64,000 nucleotides of DNA. It comes from Sclerurus mexicanus (lineage: Eukaryota > Chordata > Aves > Passeriformes > Furnariidae). Where the stretch lies: positions 258,354-322,353 of the forward strand of contig VWZF01005472.1 in assembly GCA_013396755.1 (NCBI GenBank), in the 5' to 3' direction. Numbering within the stretch: position 1 is the stretch's first letter; every line of letters starts with the position of its first letter. Of this stretch, positions 37,061 through 51,300 are shown piece by piece. A model generated the notes under the pieces. It searched no databases and was not told the origin of the DNA. It saw nothing but the letters and a program-made list of their open reading frames with translations. A program made the translations under genes and the position numbers.

Positions 37061-39544
37061 CTAATAATTTTATTGCTTACATGGCTAGAGAAAAGCTTCA
37101 AAACATATTCTGCATACATTAAATAAGGTGAATCTTACATATCTTACTTCAATACTTTAAAGCCAGTTCAATTTTTCAGTGGAAAATTGAAGATACATAA
37201 ATATTAGCAGAATTTTCTGTTTCTTCACCCGTAAGGTCTAAGTTGTATCCCAATACTAGTATAAGCCAACCTCCTAAGATGGCACCGAGTCCTTAGGAAC
37301 TCAGGAAAAGCAGAGAAAGGAGTATTTTGGAAAGCATTGCATGGCAAGGGGAAAAGATATTTTGGGCCTCTGGCTGCTGCTGCAGAATGTTCTTCTGCCT
37401 GATCTCATTAGATCTTTGCCCGCTGCACCAAAATGAGCACCGTATTTAACTGATCTGGAGAGTGTAGTTGGTTGGGATGTCATGAAAGCAGATTCTTGTT
37501 TTCAGTCCATCAGGAATGGTTGTTTGGATTCAGAGGTCAAGGCTGTGTTGCCAGTTTGAAATCTAAGTCTGAAATCCGACATTTCAGGCAGACATGGAAA
37601 GAATTTCACTGTGGAGGAAAGGATGTAAACTCTGGAGCAAAAAGTCTTCACATTTTATATCTGTTTAAAAATAAATATACATGTATTGACATATACTCAT
37701 GAAACAGTTGCTAGAGGGTTTGGGATTTTTTTTTCTTCTGACTTTGTAGTACAGTATACATTTTATATTCACTTGAAAATGACAAGCTGTTTTTAAGAGA
37801 TGGCTTCATGTCCGTGCTAAGGGCTGCAGCTGTGATTGCCAGAGGGATGAAATGCCCATTAAAGACACAATTTTACTAGTACTATGGGATTTCTGGGTAC
37901 ACAGTGAATCTAGCCATAAAAAAAAGATGGGCTTTCTTAGGAGAAACATGCAGTTTGTCCTAGATTCAGTTTATAAATATCACTCCAAGTATCATTGTCT
38001 TTATCTGCGTGTGTATGTGATTATTTTCAAGATGGGAAATGGGCATTTCCACACAGCTTAAAAGCTGTGATCCTTGAAAACCCATCTTTATTCTCTGTCA
38101 AGCATGACTGGAGTAGATTACACTGGAGTATTAAAAATACTAGACCACAAAAATCTTGAGCCATTACCACAACTAAGCCACCATAAGAATATTTTTTTTT
38201 CAAATCTAGAATGTGCAACGTGTCAGCTTTCTTTTTTAATAAGCTATCCCTTTATCACTGTAAGAACTTACATATTCCTTGCAATCTGCATTTATTAATA
38301 GCACTCATGTAAAAATAGAGCAACCGCATTTAAATGCAGAGCCAAATATTGTGTCAGTGGTATGAAGCAAATGGCATTGTTGCTCATTTCTTGAAGAACA
38401 ACGTGCTTCATGAAAACTACTTTTCCAGGTTGTGAAACCCAGCAAGGCCCTTTTGACAACAAGCTACAACTTTTAAGTAAATTACATAATCGAGTACATA
38501 GAATTTCTGTATTTCCCATGGTTATGTACACATTATGTGTGACTTTTTCCCTGCTCAGAAAAGTTCTTTGAGTCAAATCCCACTCTTCTGCATACTAATG
38601 TAAATCGTAAAAAACCCCAAGGAAATTAACAGTTAAGCCATTCACCTACACTCCACTCACTCAGCTACCTCCATTCTGCTACTTCCCACACACACATCTC
38701 CATCCTCCACCTGAACAACCCACAATTATCTTCATAATAAACCACTCTGTTTGTAATAATGGAGCTGGGAGCATCGTCTATCGGTTTAAGGCAAACTTAC
38801 CATTGTATGACCATGTTTTGAGTTATTCATATAAATGAATTTCAGATACCTAATAAAATTTCAGTTACTTATAACCTTTAGCTGAAAAAATTTTTCCTGG
38901 GTGTATACGTCCATCTAAAATTTTGGGAAAACTGCAGTCAAAGCAGTGCAGTTGCTTGCAACAGAAATGCTGAGGCAAGGTGAGTGGATTTCTTCAAGAT
39001 CAAGTACACTGGTGACTTTTTTGAGAATGTAAAAATTTTACATAGTTTTAGTAGGGGTTTTTTCAGTCTTGATCTGAATTTATCAAGAAAGCACACTTCT
39101 TACCAGATCTGTGGAATGCTACCAAACTTCAGCTAGGTTAGAACCACGTAAGCGGTGTATAGTTTTAGCAGACTTTGCAGCTCTGTCTGAAATCAGAAAG
39201 TTTCACCCTGAAGTTGTGAGTCATGGCCAGGACTTTTCGTTCAGTGGCAGCTTTCAGCTGATGTGAGCTTTGCAGTGTCTGAGCCTGGGCCTGAGAAACC
39301 AACCATCTATGCTTTCCCTGTTATGCTCTCCCTTGTTCATTATTTTTTGTGTCTTCGCAGGACCCACGAAGTTCAAGTTATCGGCCACAACTCCCCCAGC
39401 GAGTTGCAAAACAGGGCACACAAAACCTGCATTTCCCTGTAGAGGATTAACACCAATGAGGAAGCCGCCTGTTGTGTTGCTTAGCACTGCCCCGACACAA
39501 GAACAGCCGGGCTCTTGCTGCAGTTTCTGAAGGCAAAGTGTAGA

Positions 39545-39925
39545 TCTGAGGGGGCATTTAAAAAGGCAGAATGTGAAGGCTTTGCAGATACTGATAGACA
39601 ATTCTTTCCCCAAGTGTGAGAGGCAACAGAGGAAAGAGCATGACTGGGCTTGTTTTGAAAGCGTTGCAGTCAGAGGAAGGTACCTTGGCTCACAGACTAA
39701 TTGGAAGCAAGCGCTGACCTTTGATATTGAACACGAGAGGGTCAGTGGTGAGCAGATAGGCCACAAAGGGCTTTGGAAGTCAAGACAAGTCATTTGTGTC
39801 TAATTCGACTGAGGAGGCTACAGAGAGCCAGATCTAGGGAGTGGCAAGGGAAGGAGATTTGTGTCGAGGTTGAGAGAGAAAGGGCTGAGACTGGAGGCGG
39901 GAGAGGGAGTTGGGAGAGCAAGGGA
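39545..39925 (+). repeat. Possible ancient L2-like amniote dispersed repeat
   Basis: Contains agggctttggaagtcaagac, gtcatttgtgtctaattcgac, acagagagccagatctaggg and gagactggaggcggga, in an order I associate with an old LINE-like dispersed family (ggctttgaaggtcaagacaag..gagccagtggaggg..gagactggaggcaggga). The family name is uncertain. The segment is GC- and purine-rich and gives a 179-codon antisense open frame that I do not believe is a gene. Confidence 0.38.
39899..39924 (+). other. G-quadruplex motif
   Basis: Four GGG runs with loops of 3, 4 and 7 bases, inside a purine-rich stretch that may belong to an old repeat. Confidence 0.5.
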
Positions 39926-42454
39926 AGTGGCTGGACCATCTGAGATCAGCAATACCAATGAAAGGGGGAGGGAGGATGGGATGTTTGAAGCAACCTTTGT
40001 ATGAATGAAAGCTTGACAGAAATGGCAGCAGTTTCTGAATTATTATAATATATTCCAAAGACATGCCAATTCAGGAGTTTACAATGCAGCTGTTGTTTCT
40101 GAGGGAATGAGAAATTATTTTACCAATTTATGCAAAGGACTATTAAAAAGGTGGCAGATGAAGAAAAAATATCTGCATAAAAAGGAAAGTTAATTGCTCC
40201 ATAAAATGACTCACTGAATGGTTCAAAAATCTTCTCATGCATAAATAGCAAAGTTTTACTGTTTGGGTTTTGTCGTTTGCTTCCTTCATATACTGAAAGA
40301 GTAACTTTCACAGGCCAGTATCTGGAAATAGTGGTAGTTGCATAATTGGATATTATGAACCAAAGCTAATATTCTCTTAGTTTTAGCTTCCTGAAATTTG
40401 AAAGTTATAGGAACTGAAAAAAGATTTTAATTTTTATTTGCTGAATTTAGCCATGGACATTTGTTCAAAGTACTCGTTATGTGCCCAACCTTCACTTTGC
40501 CTCTGGGACTATCAGGGACATGACTTCAGCTGAGCATGGATCAGTTGTCACCAAAAAAAAAAAAAAAGAATTTCAAAGTTATTGCCCTTGTAAATTACCG
40601 AGCTAAAGTAATAAGTGTAATGGGCACTGGACTTCCGGTGGCCTTAAATGCTGTACTAATAAATGGCATTATAAATAGCACAAGGACCCCTATATTTGTA
40701 TTTATATCTCTATCTGTATCTACTTCCATTTTTATTGCTTATGGCGGAGTGTGTTTGAGCGGGATGTGTTTCATGTGGACGCTTGCTTCTGGGCTGGTAC
40801 TAGAGACAGTGGGTTTATTTTGATGGATTGTTTATATGTGTTGTGTCATAGCATCTCGTGTGTGCAGGGAGTTTAATTCCTGCTAAGTTTAAGACAGCAT
40901 GTAGACTGTGTCATAACGCAGGAGTGATTTGGTCAGTATTGCCTTCAAGGTATTGCCCACAAACAAGAGGAGGTAAATTCCCATCTTAAATTATGTGCCA
41001 CAAGCATAATGGCAATGTTAAGTTTCAAGTTTTTCAACTGCCAGAAGTGCCCAGTCCAAGTGCAGCTTCCCTTGTGCTCCCTCCGATGATCCTCCTCCAC
41101 TCCCCTGTAGCAAATCAGCATGAGTGGCGATTCAACTTAGCTGATTTTTTCTTGCTTCCTTGTTCCTTATTGTCCTTCACATATGATTTCACAGGTCCTC
41201 AATACTAATTTCCTCCTGCTCTCTACCTCTCTCTGGTTCTCCTTTACTTCTCTACATCCCACACAGTTATTCACTCAGTCCCGTGCAGTACCCTATGACT
41301 ACCTCGTGCCTCTACAAAAACTTACCTTCTTATGCTTCCTTGACTCTTCAGTGATGAGAATTTTAAAAAAAAATCAAACCAAACCATAAAAAAGTCTGTT
41401 CAAGATTCTTAATTTCTTCCTACTACTGTGCTTAGTTTCAGAAACTAGAGGAACTATCAGCTTTTTCATCTCTGCTCAAGACCAATTTTCATTAAATACA
41501 TTTTCTATAGTGGCAAAAAAAGAATTTTTTTCTGATCAACCTTCTTCTCCCTGTTCCATAAGGAATCCTGCATGTTTATACTGCCTTAAGTTGTGCACGT
41601 GAACACAGTGAAAACCTCTTTGTTTTAAAGACTTTGTCCTTAATGGCTCCATCTATTATTCTGCTTTTTCTTGGCCTTTCACACAGTTTTGGTGCCCTTT
41701 TTTGTATTTAGAAATATATCTTAGTATCTTTTCATGTAATTTTTCTTCTATCAATTTGTCAAACAAGTGGATACTTCTACAAATAGCTACAAAGAACTGA
41801 CCTTTATAGAAGATGTGAGTGATATCTTTTTGTTGCACCTTATGATATCAGTCAGTTCTGATAAGCACAGTTTGAGTAATACTGCACACGCTTGTAACAT
41901 TAATTGCTAATTCAAACAAATTATAGTTATCAGTCTATCCAAATTCTTTGACACGCATTTCGTAAGGGCTGTCTGCCCACTGTCCTCTTATTTTGTGATC
42001 TTAGCTGCTTTTCACGATGCTGGAAGATATGTTTCTGATCACACCTTAACTTTTTACAACAGAATACACTTTTCATGTCACATTCTATAAAAAGCTCCCC
42101 CTCAAGAATCCCACTTCTTTAAAAAGGCTTTTAAAGAATTAAAAGTTGGGTTAATTTGGTTTAATTTAAGATGGTAGAGCAATTTAGTACAAAATGTCCT
42201 CCTCCTTAGTAACTTATGAACTGTAATTGTGCAGTACAATGTCCTCAAAGGTGTCTATATACCAGTGTGCAAGGAGAACGTACTCTGCTATATAAACAGA
42301 TGTCTTATTAGAGGACTAAGGTTTGGAACATCTGAGTGCTCTTTAATGTTATTTACTCAATGTTGGCTTGAAGCCAGTGACAGAAACTCTTTAAATACAA
42401 GAGTGAAGAATTGGGCCCTAAGAGACATTGTAATAACAAATTACCTCTCTCTTT

Positions 42455-42593
42455 CCTCCTCAGTTATCTCCATCTGTGAAATGGGAATAGCCTGTTGGTC
42501 AGAGCGCGCTTGTGAGACGCAATTCATTAATGCCTGTGAAATGATTTGAGATCATCGAATAGAAGTCTCTGTTCAAGTGTCAGGTATTATTAG
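42455..42593 (+). repeat. MIR/L2-type ancient repeat remnant
   Basis: Contains ctcagttatctccatctgtg, then aaatgggaatagcc, gaaatgatttgagatcat and aggtattatta in the order of the MIR 3' half (cctcagttt..catctgtaaaatggg..ctttgagatc..tattatta). Confidence 0.7.
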
Positions 42594-43804
42594 CTCTGAA
42601 ATAAAAGCTATTTTATATGGCTGCATCAGAAGCTACTTGGAGACTCTTATTCCATACAAATAACAAGTGGTACATGAGTGACATTTCGTTTGGCTTAATG
42701 GGATAGTCTGTCCGCAGTGCTGAAGGAAGTGTTTGTGCTGGTGCAGTGACATTAGGGAGAGCTGATCGCACACTGAGCAAAGTCACCCATTCCAGAAATA
42801 TTTTGATTTGGGGATTCAGAGAACTATGAAAGAAAGAAGGTAAATGAGTAAAGAGAAAGACAGGAACAGGCTGGTTGGGGCAGGAGGTATGAGAATGGGC
42901 TTGGAGGAAAGGAGGATGGCAGGTAGAGCAGGGCAGATAACCTGGGGGGGGGAAAAAAAGAAAGACAAGGAGGAAAAACAGAAATAAATGCAAAAACTGA
43001 CTTTTCAATTAAAATAAAAAGGCAGTTTGATGTGTTTATTGCTAAAAACCACAACTTACAAAAACAAGGCTGTAATGCCATCTTGGGGTTTCTGGTGACA
43101 TCTCAATCCAGCAGAGCTCTGCTCATTTAGTTTGTGAATGTCAACAGAAACCCCTTGATGCTATTGAGGCTCACAGTTGCCTCTCATTGATTCTGTATTA
43201 TTTCAACAGTGGAAAAATAGCACCTTTATTTTCACAGCCAAAGTATCTCACACTGAGATAGAAATGTACATGAGCTTATTGAATCTCATCTCTGTTCATT
43301 TCTATCTAGCTTCCAAAACCTACGTAGTGTTATCACTATGGGTTAGAAAGATACGTGTTCTTTTATGTCTAACAAGTGAAAGATTAGTTATGAAATATAC
43401 CGTAGTCCTAGTCTTTATTAGGCTAAGGGATATAAACTGTCCAGCTCTCTTCTGATGTTTATTGTCTTAAACCCACCTTGTTTTTATAAATATTATCCCA
43501 AACAAGCTTCCTATTGATTCTTCTGACAGGCTGTATATGTTTTACTCATTTTTTCACAGACAGGATAATTAAACTGGAATAAAACTTATTTGTTGAATGA
43601 GTGAGAAGATGCATCATTTAGTAATGAGTATGTATAAAATGTATTGGAGCTTCAAACTGAACTCTGTAGCATGTGGGAAGTCTTTCAATTTTGCTGCAAG
43701 TGATTCAAAGGTGACATCTGTGAGCAAGTAGTATGTTGTCTCTTGATCTGCAAAGAGCTCAGGTAAATAGGATCTGGCTGAGATGGAGCTAGTTTTCCTC
43801 ATAG

Positions 43805-44323
43805 TGCTGTGCTTTGCTTTGCACTGGTGGCTGGAAAGCTGTTGCTAACACAGCGGTGTTTCGGCTACTGCTCACAGAGCATCAAGGCTGTCTCTCCAAT
43901 GTTGCCCTCTCGCCCAGTGGCCTGGGGGTGGGGAAGATCTTGGGAGGGGCCTTAGCCAGGACAGCTGACCCAAACCGACCAAAGGGATATTCTGTATGAT
44001 GTCTGCTTAGATATAAAAGCTAAGGAGGGTTGCAGGGTGGGCGTGAGGTGAGCATTTGTTATTATGAGGTTTGTCTTCCAGAGCAATTGCTACATACACT
44101 GAAGCCCTACTTCCAGGGAAATGGCTGGACATTGCCTGCTGATGGGAATCTTTTGTTTTCATTTACTTCCCTATGTGCTTTGCTTTTGCTTAACTAAACT
44201 GCCTTTATCTTGACCCATGAGTTCTCTTCTATCTCATATTCTCCATCTCTGTCATGCTGAGGAAGGGAGTGATAGTGCAGCCTGATGGGTGCCTGGCATC
44301 CAGCCAGAGTCAACCCACTGTCA
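43805..44323 (+). mobile_element. Solo LTR of an avian endogenous retrovirus (ERVL-like)
   Basis: Recognised blocks: gcactggtggctggaaagctg, aacacagcggtgtttcgg, gatcttgggaggggcc, ggacagctgacccaaaccga, ccaaagggatattc, a TATA box (gatataaaagc, 44008-44018), ggtttgtcttcc, and aactaaactgcctttatct followed by cccatgagttctc. This is the layout of a common avian ERVL-type LTR. No gag, pol or env sequence adjoins it, so I call it a solo LTR. CATAG occurs just before (43800-43804) and at the end (44322-44326), possibly a 5-bp target duplication; the 3' terminus is uncertain by a few bases. Confidence 0.8.
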
Positions 44324-47300
44324 TAGGAAACAAACCCACTATAAAACGTACGGCCTGAAACATACCATCCTGTGCATGAGTCACAAAAATTCCATTAATT
44401 AATTGGAATTAAATAAATTTAATGTCTCTGTTGCCAATGGAAAAGACCAATATTTAAACTATAGAAAATTGAAAGGTTATGTTGAATGTTATTCTGTATA
44501 CAATGTATATATATATATAATGCTCCTAAAACAGACATTCTTATAATTGAAAAATATTCAAATACTCACAACTTTTAAGTACAAGATTTTTCTTTAGAAA
44601 TTCCAAAATTCTAAAGAATTTTATAAGGTAAATTTATGTTTACGTTATGAACTGATATTTCTTTGTGCCTTAGTAACTAATTTTGTGACTGGGCTGAGTT
44701 CTCATAGACCTAAACCTTCCCTAGCGATTATCTGCCCATATAGTCCTGGCCAAAATCCCTCTAATGTAGAGAATTCTGCAACTTTCCTATTTAGGTTGGA
44801 CATGGGCTTCTCTGTCCTTACAGCTAGGAAACCTTTTCCCAGTTTATCTTCATGGCTTCAGACTGAAATGGTTCTTTGTTGTCCTCCTTGTTGTAGACAT
44901 GAAGGATACAGATCACTGCCTAACTATAACATCCTTCTGCATAAGTGAAGATGTCACCATACTCTTTTCTAAACTTTAGTAACAAACTTTCCCCACTGGT
45001 CATTTTTTCTGAAGTGCTCTAGTTTTTTGGGGGTTTTTTTTGCTCTCCCATGGATTTTCTCTCAGTTGTCAATGTAACTTTTGAACAGCAATGCCAAAAA
45101 CCAGTAATCAGTTCTCTTGCTGAGTCCTTGTACATACTGCATAGATGACCTCCGTTACCTTACTTGGATCCTGGTGCTATGACATCCAAGAATGATGCTT
45201 TATGTTTTTCCCAGTTACGTCTCACTGATGACCCACACTCTGCCTTTGGCCTTCTCTGCCCTGTGGTACTGAGCTGCAGTGCTGCTGTCTGCCAGGTATT
45301 TTTTATTTTGTGTTTGCATATTTGATACTTGTTGCCTAAGTAAAAAACTTATTTTTGATACTAAACCCAAAAACCTTCTTGAACTGAGTGAGAATTTTGA
45401 ATACAGAGGTAGTACATGTTCTGGTTAAAGGAATGCAGTCAGTTCTGTGAATTGCATTGAAATGCTCTTAGTGCAGTAGAGGACTTTTATTATTGGTCTT
45501 AAATATGTATATATGACCTCACATTTGGGAGGAAAAAACCCCAACAGCTTGATTTCAGAATTTGACAAATATTCATTATTTTCTTTTTTTCTTAGCAATA
45601 AACACTTTATTCTAACTGTCTTTAATTATCAAAACTTTATTGAAAACATCAAGAGTTATGTGAAAAGATACACTTGACCTGGAGTGAAGTATCAGGAGTT
45701 TTTAAACATTTAACTTATAGTGTATATTAGTATGAAACTAAGTTGAGCAGAACCCATTAATGTCACAGTGGTCGGTTACCAATGGAAATAAATAATTCAT
45801 GATGAAGGGAATTAGTCTAATTAGCAGGCAGTTTGAGTCCTTTGATAAAACCCAGCTCTAATTCCGTGAAGGGCAGGAAGTGCTGTCATCAGTCAGCCCT
45901 GAAAAGATTAGCATCTATTATGAATGAGGTTAGACACCCTAGTGAAGTCATGTGTGTCCTGGAGACAAACTTAATATGTTCCAGAATGGGACACAGTTTG
46001 TCTCACCAACACATCATGATTCCTACTGGGCTATTGTATGTAATAACAAGCAAAGATCAGTGCTCCTTCCTATCATTCTCCCCCTGTCCATCATTCTGAC
46101 AACTGTGCAAATACATTTTCCATGCAAAGCAGGGAATGTGCCTTGAATACTTGTAAAATTGTAAGAGACGTCAAAGAAAATGTATTACCTTTTATCAGCA
46201 ACCTAAATCCAAACAAACCAAAACACCAGTGCGGAAAGAGGATCTAAAAACGCATCTGGTGAATGTATGGGGTGTAGAGGGAGGTGTATCAGTTTAGAAG
46301 TACATTGATTCCATTTGAAAACATTATTGCCATCTGTCATAAGATGTGTCAATAAAGCTATAGATGCATCTATGCATGATAGACAGGTTTTAAAACAACT
46401 GGTGATTCCATAAGGTAATAGTATTGGATGGACGTATAGAAGTAACATCCTGCAAAATTGCCTTAAGTTCTGGAAGTATGGCCCTAAAAATGGAGAAGCT
46501 TCTGTGTGTTCTGTATTTTCGTTTAGAAATGTTAGCTGCATCATTTGAGGAGACGAGCTGTGAGCTGTGCAAGCCTCACGGGTTTGTGCTACATGCTGAC
46601 GCAACATCAGCTGTGTTTCCATTTTTGCTTATGAGCCTTTTGAAATTATATGTTTCCGTTTTGCAATTTGATGCAATAATGAAGAAACTCCACATTTGTA
46701 CGTTATTGTATTGCCTGTTTTTATTGTAGGAAATTAATTGCTCCTTTTATTTATGTTATTAAGGGGGGGGAGAAAACAATTTTGCAGTATTTTATCATTT
46801 GCTGTAATAATTATCCTACTAGTAATACAACGGAAGACTTAGAAACAGAGTATATTATGTTCAAATGTCTGAACGGCACTTAGTATGTTGACACTTGTGG
46901 CTGGGGAATGTTGGTCTTCAAGTTATGTTGAAAAAAGTAAAAAAAAGTCATTAATAATACCCCTGGCAAGCTTGAGATGATTTATAATATAGAAATGAAG
47001 AGGAAAAGAATAAGTTCAATCAACACAAGGAATTATTTTCATAGAAGCAGAACAGCATAGCAATTCTGCTGTTCAAATACTAATTGACAATGGAGCACTG
47101 ATACCGCAGACAGTGACAGAGTCAAGTGCTACACTAACTTCACATAGATTCCATTCCTAGATGAGATTAAAAAAATAGTGATCTTCTCTGGAGGGCTTAT
47201 TGCTCTGAGTTCCTTGAAGAAGGAAGATATACAAGGTAATCTACCTTTATTTATTCATTTTTGTCTTGAATTCAGTGGCTAGTAAGTCAGGACAAAATTC

Positions 47301-47416
47301 AGTTGTATGAGCATTTTTGGATTTTGATTCTTTGATCTCTGCCTCTTAAAAATGACCTAAAGTGGAACTGTGCCTTGGGTTGATGAATGGATTCGTTCAG
47401 CTTATTGAAATGGATT

Positions 47417-47433
47417 TATTTATATATATATAT
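47417..47433 (+). repeat. (TA)n microsatellite
   Basis: About eight alternating ta units. Similar short runs are at 24307-24319 and 44506-44519. Confidence 0.8.
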
Positions 47434-48180
47434 GTAAACAGGTGTATACGATAAACAACTATTTTTAACCCTGTGTTGCGAGGGACATAGTACTTGGAAG
47501 CAGAAAATTTTTATGTACTGGAAAACTTGCAGTGTTAGGTACCAGTTTATGCAAGTAACCACATGTACCCTGGAGTCACATAAGACAATCGGAATAAACA
47601 GCGAAAAGACTGCAACCAAAAAAAATTATTTTGTCAAATTTCTTCATGTCCTTAACTAGCCACCTAGCTTTGGCTTTTGCCACTATATACAGAAGCTCCT
47701 TGTATACTTCGTGGGTATATGTTAAGTTCTCCATGGAGTTCACAGACTGTCTAGTACACTTTTTTTCAGGATAAAAATGCTGCGGAGTGTAAACATAAGA
47801 ATTTATGAAAACATTACTTTTTCCATAGATCCCAATAAACACCTGTTCCAGATCATTCTTTGGTAGTACTCACCAGAGAAAGGCTGAGCAATGAGTTCTT
47901 TCTTCCAAAAGCTCTCCTGTCCTTTTGTGTCTTGTCTAAGTAAGGATGACATGACTCAGCGTAGATACTTTGCCTGTTTTGTCTGTGAAGTGTGATATAC
48001 CTTCCAGGAGCTGTTGCTTTTCACATATTATACCCTTCCGAATCTGTAGGGTGAAGCACAAGGACTGGGTGAGCATTATTGGCCAAAGGCTGGTTACATC
48101 CAGCTTTGCTCTGTAGCTCTGGTAACCAGGTTTCCACCAGGCACTGCATGGCCTGATGTCAGTGGGCCTGAGTCATAACG

Positions 48181-48300
48181 TTGCAGAATGGTGTGGCTTG
48201 GAAGCACCTTTAAAGTTCATCTAGTCCAACTTCCCTGCAATGAGCAGTGACATCTTCAACTAGATCACATCATCATGGATAAATCCAGCCCTTTCAGTCA
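48181..48300 (-). mobile_element. CR1 LINE 3' tail fragment
   Basis: Reads cagaatggtgtggcttggaa, then ttcatctagtccaac, then ccctgcaatgagcagtgacatc: the reverse complement of the avian CR1 3' UTR. Moderately diverged. Confidence 0.8.
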
Positions 48301-51300
48301 ATAAATCACAAGTAGTTATGCAGGTCAGCTGTATTCCCGCTGAAGAAAGATACGTGCTCCAACTGCAACCAGAGGATAAGTTCTTCATCTGGTGATTTTC
48401 TCTGAAAGATGTGTTTAAACAGTACCCTATTCTTATTTTCTGATTATTCTGCTTTCAGTACGAGGAAGGTGACACTGGAAAATGGCTGACCACACAGCAT
48501 TTCTGACTCTTGTAGTGTACTTACCTTGCTATGTTCCTGTGACGATATCCATGTTCTCATCTACTGGAGCAGAGGGAGTCATGGTGTAAGGAAAGTAAGG
48601 AAAACTCGGGAGGTCACAGTAGCTCCCACGCCACGGGACAAAGAGGGTGGCCGTGCAGCTGTAGTGCTGCTCTTTTGCATTGTACTGAAAAGGTGAATTC
48701 TGCAGGACTTCGGTCTTTTAAAAACCACCAAGCAGGTGAAAGAAGGTCCTTTCACTGAGGCACTCTTGATCTCGGCAGCTGTCTCACTTGTCCCCTCATC
48801 AAGACATCCTTAGGGGATATCATCCATTAATCAATTTCTCTCCTTCCTGCTATTTTGTAACCGCTGTTTACACGTGTCATCCTGTGTCTCTATTGTCCTT
48901 AATCCTCACTCACACCCTCCCACAGTACCCATGCAGCAAGATATTGCAGCAAAGGACACATCAGCCACATTCAAAACTAAATCTATAACATGCTGAATCA
49001 CTTTCAAGGCTTACAAAAGTGGGTGTAACAGCCACAGTATTAACTACTGATCACACTTTTGATCTGTTCTTGCTGCATGTTTTATTCAGAGGCTCTTGTC
49101 ATGTGTATCAATGGGAGCCATCTCTTTTGTAAGTAAAGGACTGTTTAAATCTCCTTGTAAACAATAACAAAGAGCTAAAATTGTTCTGATGAATGTAGCG
49201 TATTGGTGAAATGTTCATTCTCAGGTATGTCTTTGATTCACAATGCTTATACTGTACTATGCTATCTAAATCAAGTGCTGTCCATTGTCCCCATCTCCAA
49301 TCAGCTTATGTTATCAATTACCTTCTAAAGAAAATTAGATATTTGCTGCCTCTACTGAAGAGAAACATGGAGCAGAAAAATTTGTGTTACTCAGTTCCTA
49401 ATTCACCATGAAATTAAATTCTGGGGTTTTTTTCCTGCTAGTAATGTAAATTCAGGTGCTGCAACTCTCACGCAAAAAAAAGTTTTTTCTAAATTTAGGT
49501 CCATTAACTGATTGTTGTAGGTCCTTTCCAACTGAAGTATTCTACTCTAGAGAAAGGAAGAATAGCAGAGAAAGAATAAAGACACAGATTGAAGTAATAT
49601 CATATTACACACTGGTTTTAGTATGTTTATCTGCATCAAACCATCAAAAGTTTATTTTGAGGTAGAGAAACTAAGTAGTAAGGTTACAGGAATTTTCATC
49701 AGGAAAGTATTCAATTCTAAGGGCATTACATTTTGATGCAGTGTACTGTAACTTGTGTTCCATAATTAAACCAGAACCCCTCTACTGGACAGGCTCACTC
49801 AGCTTTGCCTTTCTTTGAGTAATACACCTTCAGAGCGTGCCTTGTTTTGATGTATTACAATGATAGACTGAAGAGTTCATGTAATATATCATCACAGTCA
49901 GCAGTTGCTGGACGCTAAGGATTGAGAGACCGAGCCAGCTGTTTTTCTCATGTATTCTGCTAATGCATCACCAGATGATGGAAAATGATAATGTATTACT
50001 TCAAAATGACACCACCCAGAAAAGGAAGAGTCCAGAGGTGCAGATTCTGTATAATGAGGTATTCAAAGTATGAAACAGGGCTTCAAACTCGCAGAACAAG
50101 ATGCTGGCAATAAATCAGTTTTCTGTAACATTACATTAGCTATGTGGCTACACAGGCGCACAGACACTGTTGTGTGTACTCTGATTTCCAGTGCCTCTCT
50201 GTGATGCTGTGTTTGTGTAGACCAAAGATAACTCTGGCAGCAGTTTTACCTTCACTCCTCTTACAACAGAACAGTTCACAATGCAAGCAATGCAGAACAA
50301 GGGATAGAGCAGAGTTACGTTGTCTCGATAACTTCGAAGCTTTGGGATTCCCCCTCAGATTGGGGTACCATCAGAGTCACTTGGGTGCTACTCTTTTAGT
50401 AAACTGAGCCCATCCATGGCAGTGGCACAGATGGGAATGGCCCCTTTGCCCTTGATGGGAGTATTGCATCCCAGAGGGACAGAAGCAGCTGACCCTGAGC
50501 ACTGCAGTTGTGATTGACTTTTACTGCAGGTTGACTGAAGGCAAGGAAGGCTCTTCTGGCCATCTTTTCATCCCTTCTTTGTTCATCTTTCACCTGCTAC
50601 ACACACAAAGAGCCTAAAAGTAACTGATCACTAATTATTAACATCAATTAAAAAGAAAATTACTGGAACAGGTAGCCGTTCTGAACGTTTTCCTGCAAAA
50701 CTTTATCTCCTTGATGAAGCAAATTGTGTATGTGTAAAAGTAATTCCTCTGAATTTACTTCTAATCCTGGGCAACCATGGGAAAACAGAAAAACTGGAAA
50801 ATTATCTTTTAAATCATGAGCTACACCTCTCCCAGTAGGTCTTTAGAACACTTCTTGTTTGTTAAATGCAGTACTGTTTATAATTTTGTGTTTCTAAAGA
50901 TCATTACATCATTGACAAACCCTTGAAGATAAATAAGTTCTGCCCTCAAACTTTACACTCTTTATTTATGGAAGGTTTGCACTGCAAATGAAGGGTAAGT
51001 ATAATTTACTAACAATAAGAAGACTTTTCTGTCTGTCATAAGATATTATAAATCATGGGACTAGAAGACATTAAATATGGTTTTGTGGCATGTGATTCTG
51101 AGTCAGAAATATTCCAGTTTCATCCATACAAAGGTCCATACCAGTACAATTCTGCTAGCCCAGATTTAATCAGAGATTTTTGAAGAGGAGCCTTGCCTGG
51201 CAGACCTCACACTGCATTGGGTAGAGATTGTGTTCTTACATGTGATCCATTGCCAGTACCATAATTTGCTGTCTTCATCCTTGGTACTCCAAGGAGATGG

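Larger units (their letters stand above)
36693..43804 (+). other. Pseudogene intron with old repeats
   Basis: Apart from the L2-like and MIR remnants and a 15-base A tract near 40553, nothing recognisable. The dynein exon expected between 36.6 and 51.6 kb (R-R-Y-N-Y-T-T-P-K region) was not found. Confidence 0.55.

Noticed and set aside
39254..39793. Longest open frame, 179 codons antisense
   Set aside because: No recognisable domain, and it overlaps a likely old repeat; GC-richness explains the scarcity of stops.
41030..41200. H-E-W in a frame as a possible W-F-H-E-W-P dynein exon
   Set aside because: Only three residues agree, and the position would be out of order relative to the 36.6 kb exon.
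43814..43999. 61-codon open frame
   Set aside because: Lies within the solo LTR; non-coding.
48455..48510. R-K-V-T-L after an acceptor-like site as a dynein AAA4 piece
   Set aside because: Too short and out of order relative to the 36.6 kb exon.
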